Source: Valencia hispanica
Taxonomy: Eukaryota > Chordata > Actinopteri > Cyprinodontiformes > Valenciidae
NCBI GenBank assembly: GCA_963556495.2
Contig: OY747702.1
Span: 7,195,001 to 7,259,000 of the forward strand
Reading direction: 5' to 3'
Length of the DNA stretch: 64,000 nucleotides
A program made the translations under genes and the position numbers. The notes below the pieces were generated by a model, which saw only the letters and a program-made list of their open reading frames with translations, had not been told where the DNA came from and did not search any database. Below are positions 30,965-42,156 of this stretch, in pieces; within the stretch, counting starts at the first letter, position 1, and each line of letters starts with the position of its first letter.

Positions 30965-32240
30965 ATGGCTGACTCAGATTCTGAGGAAGAATATTCACCT
31001 CCTGTTGTGGATGTCCAGTCATTCAGGGAGACATAAATTGATGCTGCTTCAGTGCGTAGGGACAGTCAGTCCGTTCTCCGTTATAATCTACAAGCAGTGT
31101 ATACTGGGTCCGATGCTCTGCTTTACCGTGTCTGGGATGGGAGAAAGGGACATGGTGGCGGTAGCAGTTGTAGTCAAAACACAGCTGCTGCTTCTGTTAG
31201 CCATGACAGCCCACAAGCAGCACATACCGGGTCCGATGCTCTGCTCCACTGTGTCAAGGGTAGAAGAAAGGGACATGGTGGTGGTAGCAGAAGTGGTCAA
31301 ACCACAGCTAATGACAAAGGTAGCGGGAATGTAAAAACCCCTCGGAAATAGCAGCAGTCGTGGGAGAAACCACGGGAGAAAAAACACTGCTAATAGCAGA
31401 GGAGGCAGCAGGGGTTTAGGCCTACATGGTCGTGCTGTAAGTAACGATCATGATGGCTGGGTTAGCTTGGGAGATGAGGAACAGTATCACAAGTGGATCA
31501 GGCATTTTGATGAGCCTGTTGGGTATTGTGGAGGCGTCTGTCAAATTCTGAGCCCATTGATTTCGTGTCAGTTTTTTTTGATGATGATATCTGGAGCCTT
31601 ATCACAAATTATACAAACAGATATGCCCACCCGTTTTTAGATAAGGAAGAACTAAACTCAAATTCCAAATTCCATGACTGGTATGATGTTACTGTCCCTG
31701 AAATGAAAGATTTCATGTCACTTCATTTGTGCATGGGGCTTGTGGAAAGGTCTGAGATTGAGGACTATTGGTCAGAGTTTTGGCCAACATACATTCCTGG
31801 CTTTGGCACAGTGATGTCTAGAAACTGATTTGAGGTAATCCTTTCTTTCCTCCACTTTGTAAATAACGATGAACGTGTTTGAAAGGGGTCAGCCAGGTCA
31901 TGATACACCATTCGAAGTGCGTCCCATAATCAATATAATTATTCCACGTTTTTCAGTCATCTATGGTCCACTGAAGAAACTCTCCTTGGATGGTATGACC
32001 ATTACATTCAAGGAAAGGTCCAACTTAAAGCTGTACAACCCCCAAAAAACCTGACAAATATGGCTGTAAAGCATTTGCCTTGAGTAAGGTTATGTTTTAC
32101 AGTGGTCCATCTACACCGTGCAAAATACACGTCAATGAAAATGTCGGTACCACACATCTTATTGTTCATCAGCTGCTGGCCCCATACACAGGGAAAGGGC
32201 ACGAGGTACATGTCAGCAATGGGAATAGGAACAAGTGATT
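30965..32240 (+). pseudogene. piggyBac-type transposase relic
   Basis: A cut-and-paste transposase (DDE_Tnp_1_7 type, TTAA targets) in several registers. It opens at ATG 30,965 with an acidic N-terminus, MADSDSEEEYSPP, stopped after 23 codons. A Gly/Arg-rich region follows with a 41-codon internal duplication (31,091 and 31,214) ending GRKGHGGGS in each copy. Then come SLGDEEQYHKWIRHFDEP and the catalytic-domain start at 31,526-31,828 (FFDDDIWSLITNYTNRYAHP, DVTVPEMKDFMSL). Further pieces reach AFALSK and HQLLAPYTGKGHEVHV near 32,230. The later catalytic part and C-terminal ring finger are absent. Frameshifts and stops throughout make it inactive. Confidence 0.85.
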
Positions 32241-32529
32241 CCATTTTGGGGTTGATCCAACATGAAGCGCGTATCCACCCACAAACCAGCAGTGCTAACC
32301 TCCTCTCCCGTGTCAGAGAGCTCACAATCGGCATCCCTCGCGCAGCAGCCCCGAATCTCCGCAGGAAAAGCGCAGCCATGCATCTCATTAACAGAAATGT
32401 TATTGGTAAAGTACAGAATATTAGAAATATAACAACATGGTGATGGGGGGATGAGTGGCCCTGGCGGAGGTCTGTGTTCTCCGAGCATTATTTAAGGCGT
32501 GCTATTAAAAAAAAATTTTTTTTACTGTC
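32241..32529. other. No assignable content
   Basis: Sequence after the piggyBac truncation. It does not continue the transposase, and no repeat family is recognised. Confidence 0.4.
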
Positions 32530-33036
32530 TTAAAGGGGCTATATACAACTTTTCCCCCAAAATAAACGTAACAATAGCCTTTTTATTTGACCATTTATGA
32601 CTCAAACATCTCCTGATGAGCATACTGACACCTTGTCATCTCACAGTGGGTGCCCCTACAAGCCTGTATGCAATTTTTTCTATTTTCTGTCGGGTTGGAT
32701 TATCCCACGCTGTCTGCGGATGTGACGTCAAGCGCGTTAATGTTAAATGTTACAGATCACTCTGCTATCACCGCTAGTCAGCACTCGCAAGCAGTTCAAT
32801 GGATTGTGCGAATACACAGAAGAGATCCAGGACAACTCTGACACCAACAGTAACTCCACATAAGACTAAAAAAGTTAAACCCCTGACAAGTGCCTGAAAA
32901 ATATCGAAGATTGAGAGCGACCGGCGTACAAGGGCGCGTCACGAGAGCGAGCAGAAAGGAAGAGTAGTTCCATTTTTTGGCCACAGAGTGTCAGTCGTGA
33001 GTTTAAGTGTCAGAAAATTGCATATAGCCCCTTTAA
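32530..33036. mobile_element. MITE with TTAA target duplication
   Basis: A 507-bp segment bounded by TTAA on both sides, with inverted ends AGGGGCTATATACAACTTTT (left) and TTGCATATAGCCCCT (right). No coding capacity. A TTAA target is used by piggyBac and some other superfamilies, so it may be a non-autonomous piggyBac-type element. Confidence 0.85.
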
Positions 33037-33245
33037 AATCGGCAGTAGGACACCAACACGGCCTCAACAAGACAATAACATGTCTGGTTAGAAAATATTT
33101 TAGGTTAAAGATTCTTGATCCTCCTAAATAACGAATTCAAACTCATAATTACATTAACTCCTTTTCATCTGGGCTATCTTTGTTGTTTTTAATTTGCTTG
33201 AGCTTTTATATAGAAATGTTTTCTGTTGTTATTTATTATTTATTG
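33037..33245. other. No assignable content
   Basis: Sequence between the MITE and a LINE tail; nothing recognised. Confidence 0.4.
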
Positions 33246-33330
33246 TCTCATTTTGTCTTGATTGTACAGCGACTTGTTTTCTACTTTTGGTCATCTTAAA
33301 GCACTTTAGAAATTAATTGATAGATTAAAC
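33246..33330 (+). mobile_element. LINE 3' tail fragment
   Basis: The run TTGATTGTACAGC, then TTTTGGTCATC and TTAAAGCACTTTAGAAATTAA is the sense-strand form of the L2-type 3' tail seen inverted at 10,152 and 46,720. Only the tail is present. 33,331-33,870 is otherwise unassigned. Confidence 0.5.
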
Positions 33331-33873
33331 TAGTAAATGACAACTTAATTCTCATAAATATTGACTTTAATCTCTTTTATTTTATGTGGCCCCACTCCAT
33401 CATAACAGCAACAGGTAACATTATCTCGGCTAACGTTTATTGCAAATACTGTGGCTAACACACACTGTATTTTTCATGATTAAAGATCCAGCTAACCGTA
33501 TCAGTTTAAGCCATCTCCTCCTCTTGTTTTCGTCCAGAGGAAAGCAGCAGTAACATATCGTTATATTGGCATAATTTATTTTATTGCAACATGGGACACA
33601 GCACTGCACCATTGATACCACGATTTGGTTTGGGCACGGAAGTGACGTTTTCGGTTACGATGACGTAGCCACTAGCCATCCCCATAAGTTACTCGTCCTA
33701 TATGTGGTAAGCACACTGTGAACAAAGAAAGAAAAGCTGACGCTATGGTTCCCTTCATGACAACAGGAAAACTAATTAACATCAATGCTAACTCCATGCT
33801 CTGTGTTTTTCACTGTTTGCTCTGCAACTACATGTTGTTTGTGTACTTAAGTTGTGTTTTCCTTTTCTTCTAG

Positions 33874-34030
33874 AATCTCTTCCACCATGTGAGCGGTACT
33901 CTTTGCTTAATTTGAACCATCCAAGCTCCCCAGCCTCTGCCTTCAGCCCATCCGTGGCATCAACAGCGGGTCAGACTGTTGTCACAGCTGAGAACCACGC
34001 AGGCTACGATGCAGCTGCCTGCTGTCCTTG
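33874..34030 (+). CDS. Candidate internal exon (host or unknown gene)
   Basis: A 157-bp segment preceded by a pyrimidine tract and acceptor (TTTTCCTTTTCTTCTAG) and followed by a donor (CCTTG|GTGAGA). Exactly one of the three frames is open throughout, giving SLPPCERYSLLNLNHPSSPA and on to DAAACCPW, a Ser/Ala/Pro-rich stretch. I do not recognise the protein. No neighbouring exon could be linked in phase. Support is only splice-site quality plus an open frame, which chance can produce. Confidence 0.25.
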
Positions 34031-34357
34031 GTGAGAAGCAAAGATGATTTTTCTTGTACTTTTTTCTTCACTAAATGAGCCTATTCAGCTGCATATCACT
34101 CTCAATATGACAGTGCTTTTTTGTTATGTTGTAAATCTGTTCTTATTCTCTTCTTTTGTTTTACTTTTGTGTAAATATGCATTTCCCCACTTAAGGTTTC
34201 TGTGGTATAGTAGGGAGTATTTGGATTTCTATTCTTTAATTTAAATTCTTAAAGTGCACTATGAGCATAATATTCAAGATAATTTGAAAGTACAATTAGC
34301 ACACTAGTTTGCTCAGAATAATAAAATAGCTCTGCAAACTACAAAGCATTCATATTA

Positions 34358-35300
34358 CAGTTGTGGCCAAAAGTTTTGAGAATGACACAAATATTAGTTT
34401 TCACAAAGTTTACTGCAAAACTACTTTTAGATCTTTGTTTCAGTTGTTTCTGTAATGTACTGAAATATAATTACAAACACTTTATACGTTTCAATGGCTT
34501 TTATTGACAATTACATGACATTTAAGCAAAGAGTCAGTATTTGCAGTGTTGGCCCTTCTTTTTCAGGACCTCTGCAATTCGACTGGGAATGCTCTCAATA
34601 AACTTCTGGGCCAAATCCTGACTGATAGCAACCCATTCTTTCATAATCACTTCTTGGAGTTTGTCAGAATTAGTGGGTTTTTGTTTGTCCACCCGTCTCT
34701 TGAGGACTGACCACAAGTTCTCAATGGGATTAAGATCTGGGGAGGCCATGGACCCAAACTTTCAACGTTTTGCCCCCGAGCCACTTAGTTATCAATTTTG
34801 CCTTATGGCACGGTGCTCCATCGTGCTGGAAAATGCATTGTTCTTCACCAAACTGTTGTTTGATTGTTGGAAGTAGTTGCTGTTGGAGGGTGTTTTGGTA
34901 CCATTCTTTATTCATGGCTGTGTTTTTGGGCAAAATTGTAAGTGAGCCCACTCCCTTGGATGAGAAGCGAACCCCACACGTGAATGGTCTCAGGATGCTT
35001 TACTGTTGGCATGACACAGGACTGATGGTAGCGCTCACCTTTTCTTCTCCGGACAAGCCTTTTTCCAGATGCCCCAAACAATCGGAAAGAGGCTTCATCG
35101 GAGAATATGACTTTGCCCCAGTCCTCAGCAGTCCATTCACCAGACTTTCTGCAGAAGATCAATCTGTCCCTCATGTTTTTTTTGGTGAGAAGTGGCTTCT
35201 TTGCTGCCCTTCTTGACACCAGGCCATCTTCCAAAAGTCTTCGCCTCACTGTGCATGCAGATGCGCTCACACCTGCCTGCTGTAACTTAATGGAATACAT
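34358..35300 (-). pseudogene. Tc1/mariner transposase, 5'-truncated
   Basis: A DD34E-type cut-and-paste transposase in three minus-strand frames. 34,908-35,300 has SRRAAKKPLL and VIFSDEASFRLFG (first Asp). 34,730-34,951 has CIFQHDGAPCHKAKLI (second Asp). 34,534-34,749 has SPDLNPIENLWSVLKRR (Glu). The left terminal repeat begins at 34,358 with CAGTTGTGGCCAAAAG after a TA dinucleotide. The N-terminal paired-type DNA-binding domain and other terminal repeat are missing; homology stops near 35,300. Frame shifts near 34,740 and 34,930 inactivate it. Confidence 0.92.
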
Positions 35301-35386
35301 TACAAACTACTTTTTCGGGCATGTACTCTGTAATATTCTGTATTCTGTAAGTGGAAAACATTTTAAAAGTAACCCTCCCAACACTG
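35301..35386 (-). mobile_element. End fragment of a hAT-like MITE (CAGTGTTGGG terminus)
   Basis: The run TACTCTGTAATATTCTG, then TTTTAAAAGTAACCCTCCCA and ACACTG matches the abundant teleost MITE whose inverted repeat starts CAGTGTTGGG and whose body is rich in CTGTAAT. It adjoins the broken end of the Tc1 element. Only one end is present. Confidence 0.55.
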
Positions 35387-38305
35387 GGAACAACATCCCA
35401 CCACTGAGAGGCCGGTTAAACGCTCAAACATGCTGCGATGACTTTAAAGGACAGTCATCTGAAACACACACAGCATACAAATTAGTAAACCTTAATTAAT
35501 CAGCATTTACATAGCTTTGTGCTGGACTTTAGCATATTTATAGCCCACTACAGGAGGCTAGCATTAGCTTACCTTCACAAGTGGTCTAGCTGGTATCCTG
35601 TTCCACTAAATGCTGCTTTATGGAGTCCCCCACTCTCCTGTACTTCTCCAGAATGTTTTGCCTTGCCACCCACAGCTTTTTCTGGTGTTTCAGTCTCTGA
35701 CAAAAGCCACAGACAAAGCAAAATGTTGAACATCGTTACCTGTCCTCCATTGCTGTGTTGTTACAGTAGATGCATCGCGTAGCTACGTACTCTGGGGCCC
35801 CCCACCATATGACGTGCCCACCCACTTGAGATGGTCCTGTGCCTGCAGTGGAAAACCAACTAAGCCAAGTAAGGCCAAGTCATGCGGAGTAGAGCTGAGT
35901 AGGTACTAGTAGAAAAGGGCTATTAAAGAATCACCGTTCTCTTAGTAATGCCTAAGGAATGATTTCCAAGGGTAGATGATCACACGGCAGGAAGAAGTTG
36001 CGATGTATGACCCTTGACCTCCCTCTTTCTTGTTCAGGCTTGGCCTGATAATCTAGGATGCCTTCACCCACTTGACAAATCATAATATAGATAGTCACTT
36101 CCCAGTAATTACAAAGCTTTCCTGTTCTTCCTCTGGTATCAAGTTCCTAAAAAATACACGATCTCCAGGACATAGGACTGAGCATTATGTCTCTTCCCTC
36201 TTTCAGCTGATTTTTTTTGCGTTTTCTTATACTATTTCATATGCCACCTGCATTCCTTGTTTCCAATCTTGTTGTATAACAAGAATTTCACACTTATTAT
36301 TTTTGATGTGAGTCTATCTGTAAATGCTGTTTTGTCTTCGCAGACAGGATGCTAGAATATTTAGTGGAGGATTTATTTCTCATTTTAATGTGTTTTTTAT
36401 TAGCTGTTAGTAGCTAGCTTAGCCATGTATTCTGCCATGTAGCTGAAGCAGACGTGATGTGTGCGTGAGGATTGTGTTTAATGTTGTGAGTCAGAAATGG
36501 CATTCAACTGTTAATGTGTATATGTTTGTTTGAAAATTAGAATGTGAATGATTAGTTTTTACTAATTAGGAGTTATGTTAAATCAGTATGGTTACTATTT
36601 GTTTGTCAGATGTGTGTTTCCTTAGTTTGGAATATGTTTATTTCATTTCATAAGCACTGTTGTCACTTACCAACCTAATTTAGTTTTACTGTTTATTGTG
36701 AGAAGTGATAATAACACTTGTTATTGATTTTAAATGTATTTAAGGCAGACCAATATTTGAAATGATCAGCATTTAAAATTATTGCTTATATTGTATAATG
36801 TTTGTTGCATAAATATTTGTGCATTTGTAATTACTTCTAATTTTGTTTTGCTAGAGCTGCTGCAAAATAAGTATTGTGTCTGTTTATGTTTCCTAAAATC
36901 TCCCGGTTCCAGCACTATTTCTTGTTCCAGTTGTATCCAATCCAGTACCGGGTTTCAGTCCCAGTTCCTGTTCCAGTTGTGTCCAATCTGGTACCAGGAA
37001 ATAACACAAGAAACACATCAAACATTTCACAGCTACACAAGCATCTTACTTTCAGAGTGTGAGAGAAATCATTTTTATATCTTCGTTGTTTGATTGTATG
37101 GTATACATTCATGCACAATAACACACTCCTATCAGCTGCTGTGTTAAGATCGACATGGTAATGCGTGAGCTTTGAGTTAACCAAGTTCAGGTGATAAAAA
37201 AAAGGGTTCAGACTTAAATCTAACAGTATGCTTCTCTTTAACTGTAGGACTTAAATAACATGCTCGATAGAGTCCTTTTAAAGTTGAATTATGGTTAATT
37301 TTAGGATCACTTTGCTTGGGAAAAAATAGCAGTTTACCATGTAGACAGGCCGACCACAGCAATCAAAACTGCAATCTTGAAGCTGATGGACAAGTACTCT
37401 TCTGACTGCGGGCTTAATCAAAAAAAATTAAATAATGAAAATTACCAATGGGAGTGTTTAGCCACTCTGAATTGGAGACAAAAATGGATAAAGTGTCAGC
37501 AAGGGCTTAAAATGTGATAAATGTACATGTGAAATGTTGCTAAAGAATCCTTTTTTGGAGCCCTTGTCTGTCACGTGTAACACTTTGGCAACAACCCTAC
37601 ATGCAACTTTCAGCTTTCTTTCAAATGAATGCAATGGAAGAGAAACGTCCTGGATTACAGCCAGAGTAGCAGAACTGTACAGCATCTGGTGTCAGGCTCC
37701 ATGCCAAGGCACATTATGATAACAGCAGCTCTACAAATGAATTTGTACCTGAGGCTGTTGATGATATGCAATTAGTTTTTGTAGCATTCACAAATTTGAC
37801 TGATTAAAAGAAGAAACGCAGAACGAGAATAGTGATTCCTACACTGATGTCATGTCCCACAGGCAGTCCAAGTAAACTCAGAGAAAAAATAAATTGTTTC
37901 TCTGCTTCAAAAGCTGAGAAAGGCTCCTCTAACCAGCTATGTTTGACTGCAAATTATTTGAGGAGTGCAGCTTTGATAGAATAAAACTTTGTTGATGAAT
38001 TTAGATTTAGAAGGTTTCATCATGAGTTACAGTGTGCCCTGTAGGTTAATACCCGAGAAAATCTACAATGAGTTCGTCTGATTGGTGTCCAGATGATCTT
38101 ACAATCTCTGACCCAATTTATCCTGGCACCCAGTTGTGCCATGGGCAAGTCCTTCATTCTTCTAGAGCTTCATAATACATACAGTTTTTTAACCTTTAAT
38201 ATGCTGAAATGATGCGATGAACGTAGCAAACGAATACCTTCAGCACATATTTGCAAAGCTGTCACAGTGAGTCTGTTGAATCTGTTCACTATTGTATCTT
38301 CACAG
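35387..38305. other. No gene recognised
   Basis: About 2.9 kb, A+T-rich. 36,900-37,000 holds a short CCAGTT/GTTCCAG-type repeat. Short frames on both strands (e.g. 37,458-37,685 minus) have no motif I recognise. Confidence 0.4.
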
Positions 38306-38397
38306 AAGCTTCAGTGTGCAGAATGACCACTGTGTCCGAATTACTTCGTGAGCGCAGATTTCCAGAAGAAGTCATCAGCCTTTTGGAGGAGGAAACG
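38306..38397 (+). CDS. Candidate 5' coding exon (host or unknown gene)
   Basis: A 92-bp segment between an acceptor (ATTGTATCTTCACAG) and a donor (GAAACG|GTAACG). An ATG at 38,323 opens MTTVSELLRERRFPEEVISL through LEEET, in frame to the donor. The helical pattern xxLLRxxxFPEEVIxxLEEE resembles the start of SAM-like domains found in several fish proteins, but the exon is too short to be sure. No partner exon was found. The minus-strand hAT transposase remnants start about 300 bp downstream. Confidence 0.3.
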
Positions 38398-38448
38398 GTA
38401 ACGGACGGTGTGATCTTTATATGAATTGAAGTGACAATCATACAAACA

Positions 38449-38530
38449 TTCCATTTAGTTTAGTTTTAGTTAGTTTCCTATTTAAGGAATCCGAGCAGAT
38501 TTAATCGAGTCATTGACTTGAGGTTGACTA
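38449..38530 (-). mobile_element. L2 3' UTR fragment
   Basis: TTTCCTATTTAAGGAATCC then GAGCAGATT and CATTGACTTGAGGTTG matches the 3' UTR of the L2 copy at 41,130-41,886 (TTCCTATTTAAGGAATCC, CATTGGCATGAGGTTG). A short orphan piece near the presumed left end of the hAT element. Confidence 0.6.
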
Positions 38531-38704
38531 AGTTATTTTGAAGTCCATTAAAACATAAGGTATAACAAACCAAGAGAACAACACAAACATCAGGCTACGT
38601 GGTCAGTTACACAAATCCAACGTTCAGCACCACGGATAGCAACTGCATAATTTTGACACCAACTTTAACTATTTCAACTCAGAGCCTGTATCAGTAAAAT
38701 TTAG

Positions 38705-41016
38705 TCAAACTGGCACAGCGGCCCACATGTTCACAAACACAATTTCAATATAGGCCTGCTCGCCACTATTTGAAGGGCATATGACGAGCCTTGCGCTCAG
38801 CGAACCAGTCCACGATGCTCTGTATGTCCAGTTTCTCTCATTCTCTGTCGACAACATGGCAAGTCCAGTCAGTCTCTCTTGTCTCACTGTGCTCCTCAAA
38901 TGATTTTTAATGAGTTTCAACTTGGAGAATGAGCACTCAGAGGTTGCAATGGTGACGGGGAGTGTCAAAAATAAAAGGAGGGTGGTGCAAACTTCACTGA
39001 ATGAAAAAGTTACTGCTGGGTGGTTGACAAGGAGCATTTTTGCCAGATCCGCAACAGACTTTAACTTTTTATTTGGTCCCTGAAAGAAGTTCTAAAACAG
39101 AGCAGCTGGCCAGGGAAGCTGGGGGCGATGTCCCGACTGTAGTGCTCACTTAGCCGCCGGGCAGTTTGGTATAACTCCTCATCTCCTGCTTGCAGTAGTG
39201 TGTGGGGATGAATTGCCTCAAACATATTCACAGTTCCATTAAAGCTGGTGAAACTTTGGGACAGTTGCTGGATGATAATATCAAGGCAGGGATTGAAAAC
39301 GTTCACCCGAAAGTTGCTCTCTGCGTTAGTGAGGCGGCTGTCTTCAGAAAGTTCATTAAAGTGACGCTTAACTTTTCTGGCCCTGGTTGCTTCAAAATGC
39401 GTTTGACTTCCCCATTTTGTAGCTAGAGCAAGAGTGGCAGACTTAGACTCATCAAATTGCTCCCTAAACTCCTTCAAAACACTGATGGTATTTTGCAGAA
39501 GAGTAGATGCTTTCAGAATATCAGTGTTCTTAGCTTGCAGTAACTGTGAGGCAGCGTTTATACACTCAAGAATGTTGGTTTGCATGTTGACAAAAATATG
39601 AAAGAAAATTTGTATATGGCATTCTTGAGCGCACTTGCTTCACTACGCTCCTCTTTTTTGTCACTGTTCAGGGATATTTTGACGAGGGCTCTTATACCGC
39701 ATCATGTCGAGATGACCAGCGAGGGGGACAGAGGATAATGTGACCGTTCTGCTCTCTGCCGTCATTAACTCACCGAGTAGGGCCCATCGTTTGATACTGT
39801 GACCAAAAAAGTTGTACAGGTTCTCTACAGTGTCATAGAACTGCTACACTCCAGGGACATTTTTAACAGAGTCATTGAGAGCAAGGTTGAGATTATGAGC
39901 AGCGCAATGAACGTAAAGGGCAAGGGGCTCCATCTCTGTTATTCTGGCCTGTACACCTGAATACCCACCACTCATATTTGCGGCCACTTCATAGCACTGT
40001 CCGCGGCATTTTGACAGATCTATTCCATTTTTCTTTATAGAGCTCAGGATTTGGTTTTCAAGCTCTGACCCTGATGAGCCCACAGTCGCTTCATAACCCA
40101 AAAATGCTTCATTAATCTGTATATCTGTTGCAATATCCATGTCATTCTAAACAACAGTTAAGTAACGATACACCTGGCTCAGCTTGTCTATCTTTGACAC
40201 ATCTTGCGTTTTGTCCATGATAATGGAATAAAACGGGGCTTCGTTTATTTCATTAATTATGCCAGCTTTCACTCGTTGAGACAGAATGTAAATAATCTCA
40301 TCTTGAATCTGATGACTTAGGTATTTCACTGACCCTTCTGGTCAGTTGATTAGCGAGCTAATAACTCGACTATTGACAGAGAGTTGCCAGGATTTCCCTG
40401 ACCTAAAACTTCTTTGTGCCCCCTGAATGCCAGGTTGCATGAAGCCAGAGTTAGGGTGACATTTCCAATGTGCTCCAGGACCTTTCTCCAAAACAAGGCT
40501 GCATTGCACACATCCCTCTCCATTTCTAGTGTCTATTGTGCTGTTGAGATTCCACTGCTCGTATACTATGCATGCACCAAGATGAATTTGCGTGGATGCA
40601 TGCTTCTCAACTTTGGCAGACAGATGCATTGTTGTAATACGGGGCATTACTGCTGGCAAAAAAACAGCAAGGCTCACATTTACAGCAGTCTAATTTGGGG
40701 GAATAGCACATCCAGCTGCGGGGAAGTTTCATCCAACTTTAGTGGTAGAGGTGTAATAACTTTAAAAAAAAGACCGATTGTCCTTATCAGTGGGAAATGG
40801 ACCTTTGGGTCTTCATGGGCCCATCTTAAGGATGTATCTTTTAATGTTGCCGTCCTGGATGTTTTCAGCAAAATTGGCTCGATCAGTCAGAAAACATTCT
40901 AGAGGAAGGTTTTCATCATCCGCGGTCTGTGTGTCACCTGCAGTGGGAGGAGACCTGCTGCTGCTTTCATTTCCAGTGTCCAGTGCGTATGGGGAGAGGC
41001 GCTGTTGGTCAGGCAC
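38705..41016 (-). pseudogene. hAT transposase body (ZMYM1-like, DUF4371 plus dimerisation domain)
   Basis: Pieces in order on the minus strand: an N-terminal linker with LECFLTDRANFAENIQDG (40,813-41,016); ASCNLAFRGHKE and NPGNSLSIVELLA (about 40,350-40,470); YLSHQIQDEIIYILSQRV to APFYSIIMDKTQDVS (40,147-40,329); GIDLSKCRGQCYEVAANMSG and YVHCAAHNLNLALNDS (39,844-40,140); KVKRHFNELSEDSRLTNAE (39,061-39,585); and the C-terminal dimerisation motif LFLTLPVTIATSECSFSKLK (38,705-39,037). This is the domain order of ZMYM1-like hAT transposases. About 200 residues between 39,586 and 39,843 are largely missing, and there are several stops and frameshifts, so it is inactive. Confidence 0.9.
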
Positions 41017-41129
41017 CAGGTCTGGCTCTACCCTGGAGCAGCTAGCAACTGCTGAGTCCCTGACATCACCGCTATAATGCCGGGAGAGAAAGAAGGGGAT
41101 ATAAGCTAGGTGGATGGGCTATTCAGTTT

Positions 41130-41886
41130 ATTTATTTTATTTATATAGCGCCAATTCACAACAGATGTCATCTCAAGGCACTTTACAAGAAGTCATTTCA
41201 ATACATTTATACAAACATTCCAATCAGTTAAAAAGTTTCCTATTTAAGGAATCCCAGCAGATTGCGTCAGTCATTGGCATGAGGTTGGGCAGACTTTCCA
41301 ACCACAGCAATCCTTCAGCAATCCCTCATACTGAGCAAGCATGTAGCGACGGTGGAGAGGAAAAACTCCCCTTTAACAGGAAGAAACCTCCAACAGAACC
41401 AGGCTCAGTAGGAGCGGCCATCTGCCACGACCGTCTGGGGGTTTGAGAAGACAGAGCAGAGACACGGAAGGAACAGAAGATCCGATGTAAGAGTACTCTC
41501 TATGTTACAGAAAGTAAAAAGTACACAGTGGATGTTCAGCCACTGGGAGCACCATCCCAGTCGATGCCCCCCGTCCAACAGGGCATTGCAGCCAAGCAGG
41601 ATACCAGACCAGGTATATCTTCTATGGAGAGAAAAACACTGAGAGAACACAAAGTTAACAGTCGAAATAGCAGAAAGTACTGTAATACAACTGGAGAGTA
41701 GTAGGAGAAAAGGAAGTAGCAAAGTGAAGAAAATTGGTAAGTCTGTCCTCCAGCAGTCTAAGCCTATAGCAGCATAACTACAGAGCTAGCTCAGGTTGAT
41801 CTAAGCCACTCTAACTATAAGCTTTATCAAAAAGGAAATTTTTTAACCTGGCCTTAAAAGTAAACAGAATGTCTGCCTCACAGACT
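41130..41886 (-). mobile_element. L2 LINE, 5'-truncated, in the hAT element
   Basis: The 3' UTR and last coding codons of the L2 family. The left edge TTATATAGCGCCAATTCACA is the 3' end. Internal landmarks (GGAAAAACTCCC, AACCAGGCTCAG, GATGCCCCCCGTCC, ATACCAGACCAGG, AAGCCACTCTAACT) recur in the copies at 55,846 and 59,867. The right end breaks off within the codons for the C-terminus. It separates the hAT zinc-finger exon from the rest of the transposase. Confidence 0.85.
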
Positions 41887-41946
41887 TCTACAACTTACAA
41901 TCACCAATAATTTAGAACTAGCTCACATATTTTTTTATAGTTATTT

Positions 41947-42156
41947 TTACAAATGCGACCTGTAATTAACTTGACTCCCTAGCTGTCCTGGTAGTTTTGG
42001 TGGGCCTGAATTGCAGCCAACAAAAAAGTCAGGTTCATCTGCAGGACAACGAACAAAATATGTGTCCAGTTTTTGTAACTTGGCTTTTTCTTGCTCTCTT
42101 TTTTCCTTTTCTTTTTGCTTTGCCAATCCACTTTTATGCTTATAAGTACCACTCAT
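41947..42156 (-). pseudogene. hAT transposase N-terminus
   Basis: A 69-codon frame, MSGTYKHKSGLAKQKEKEKR and so on to LQKLDTYFV, a Lys/Glu-rich start typical of ZMYM1-like hAT transposases before the TTF-type zinc finger. It belongs with the body at 38,705-41,016. The L2 insertion and about 60 bp of non-coding sequence separate them. Confidence 0.75.
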
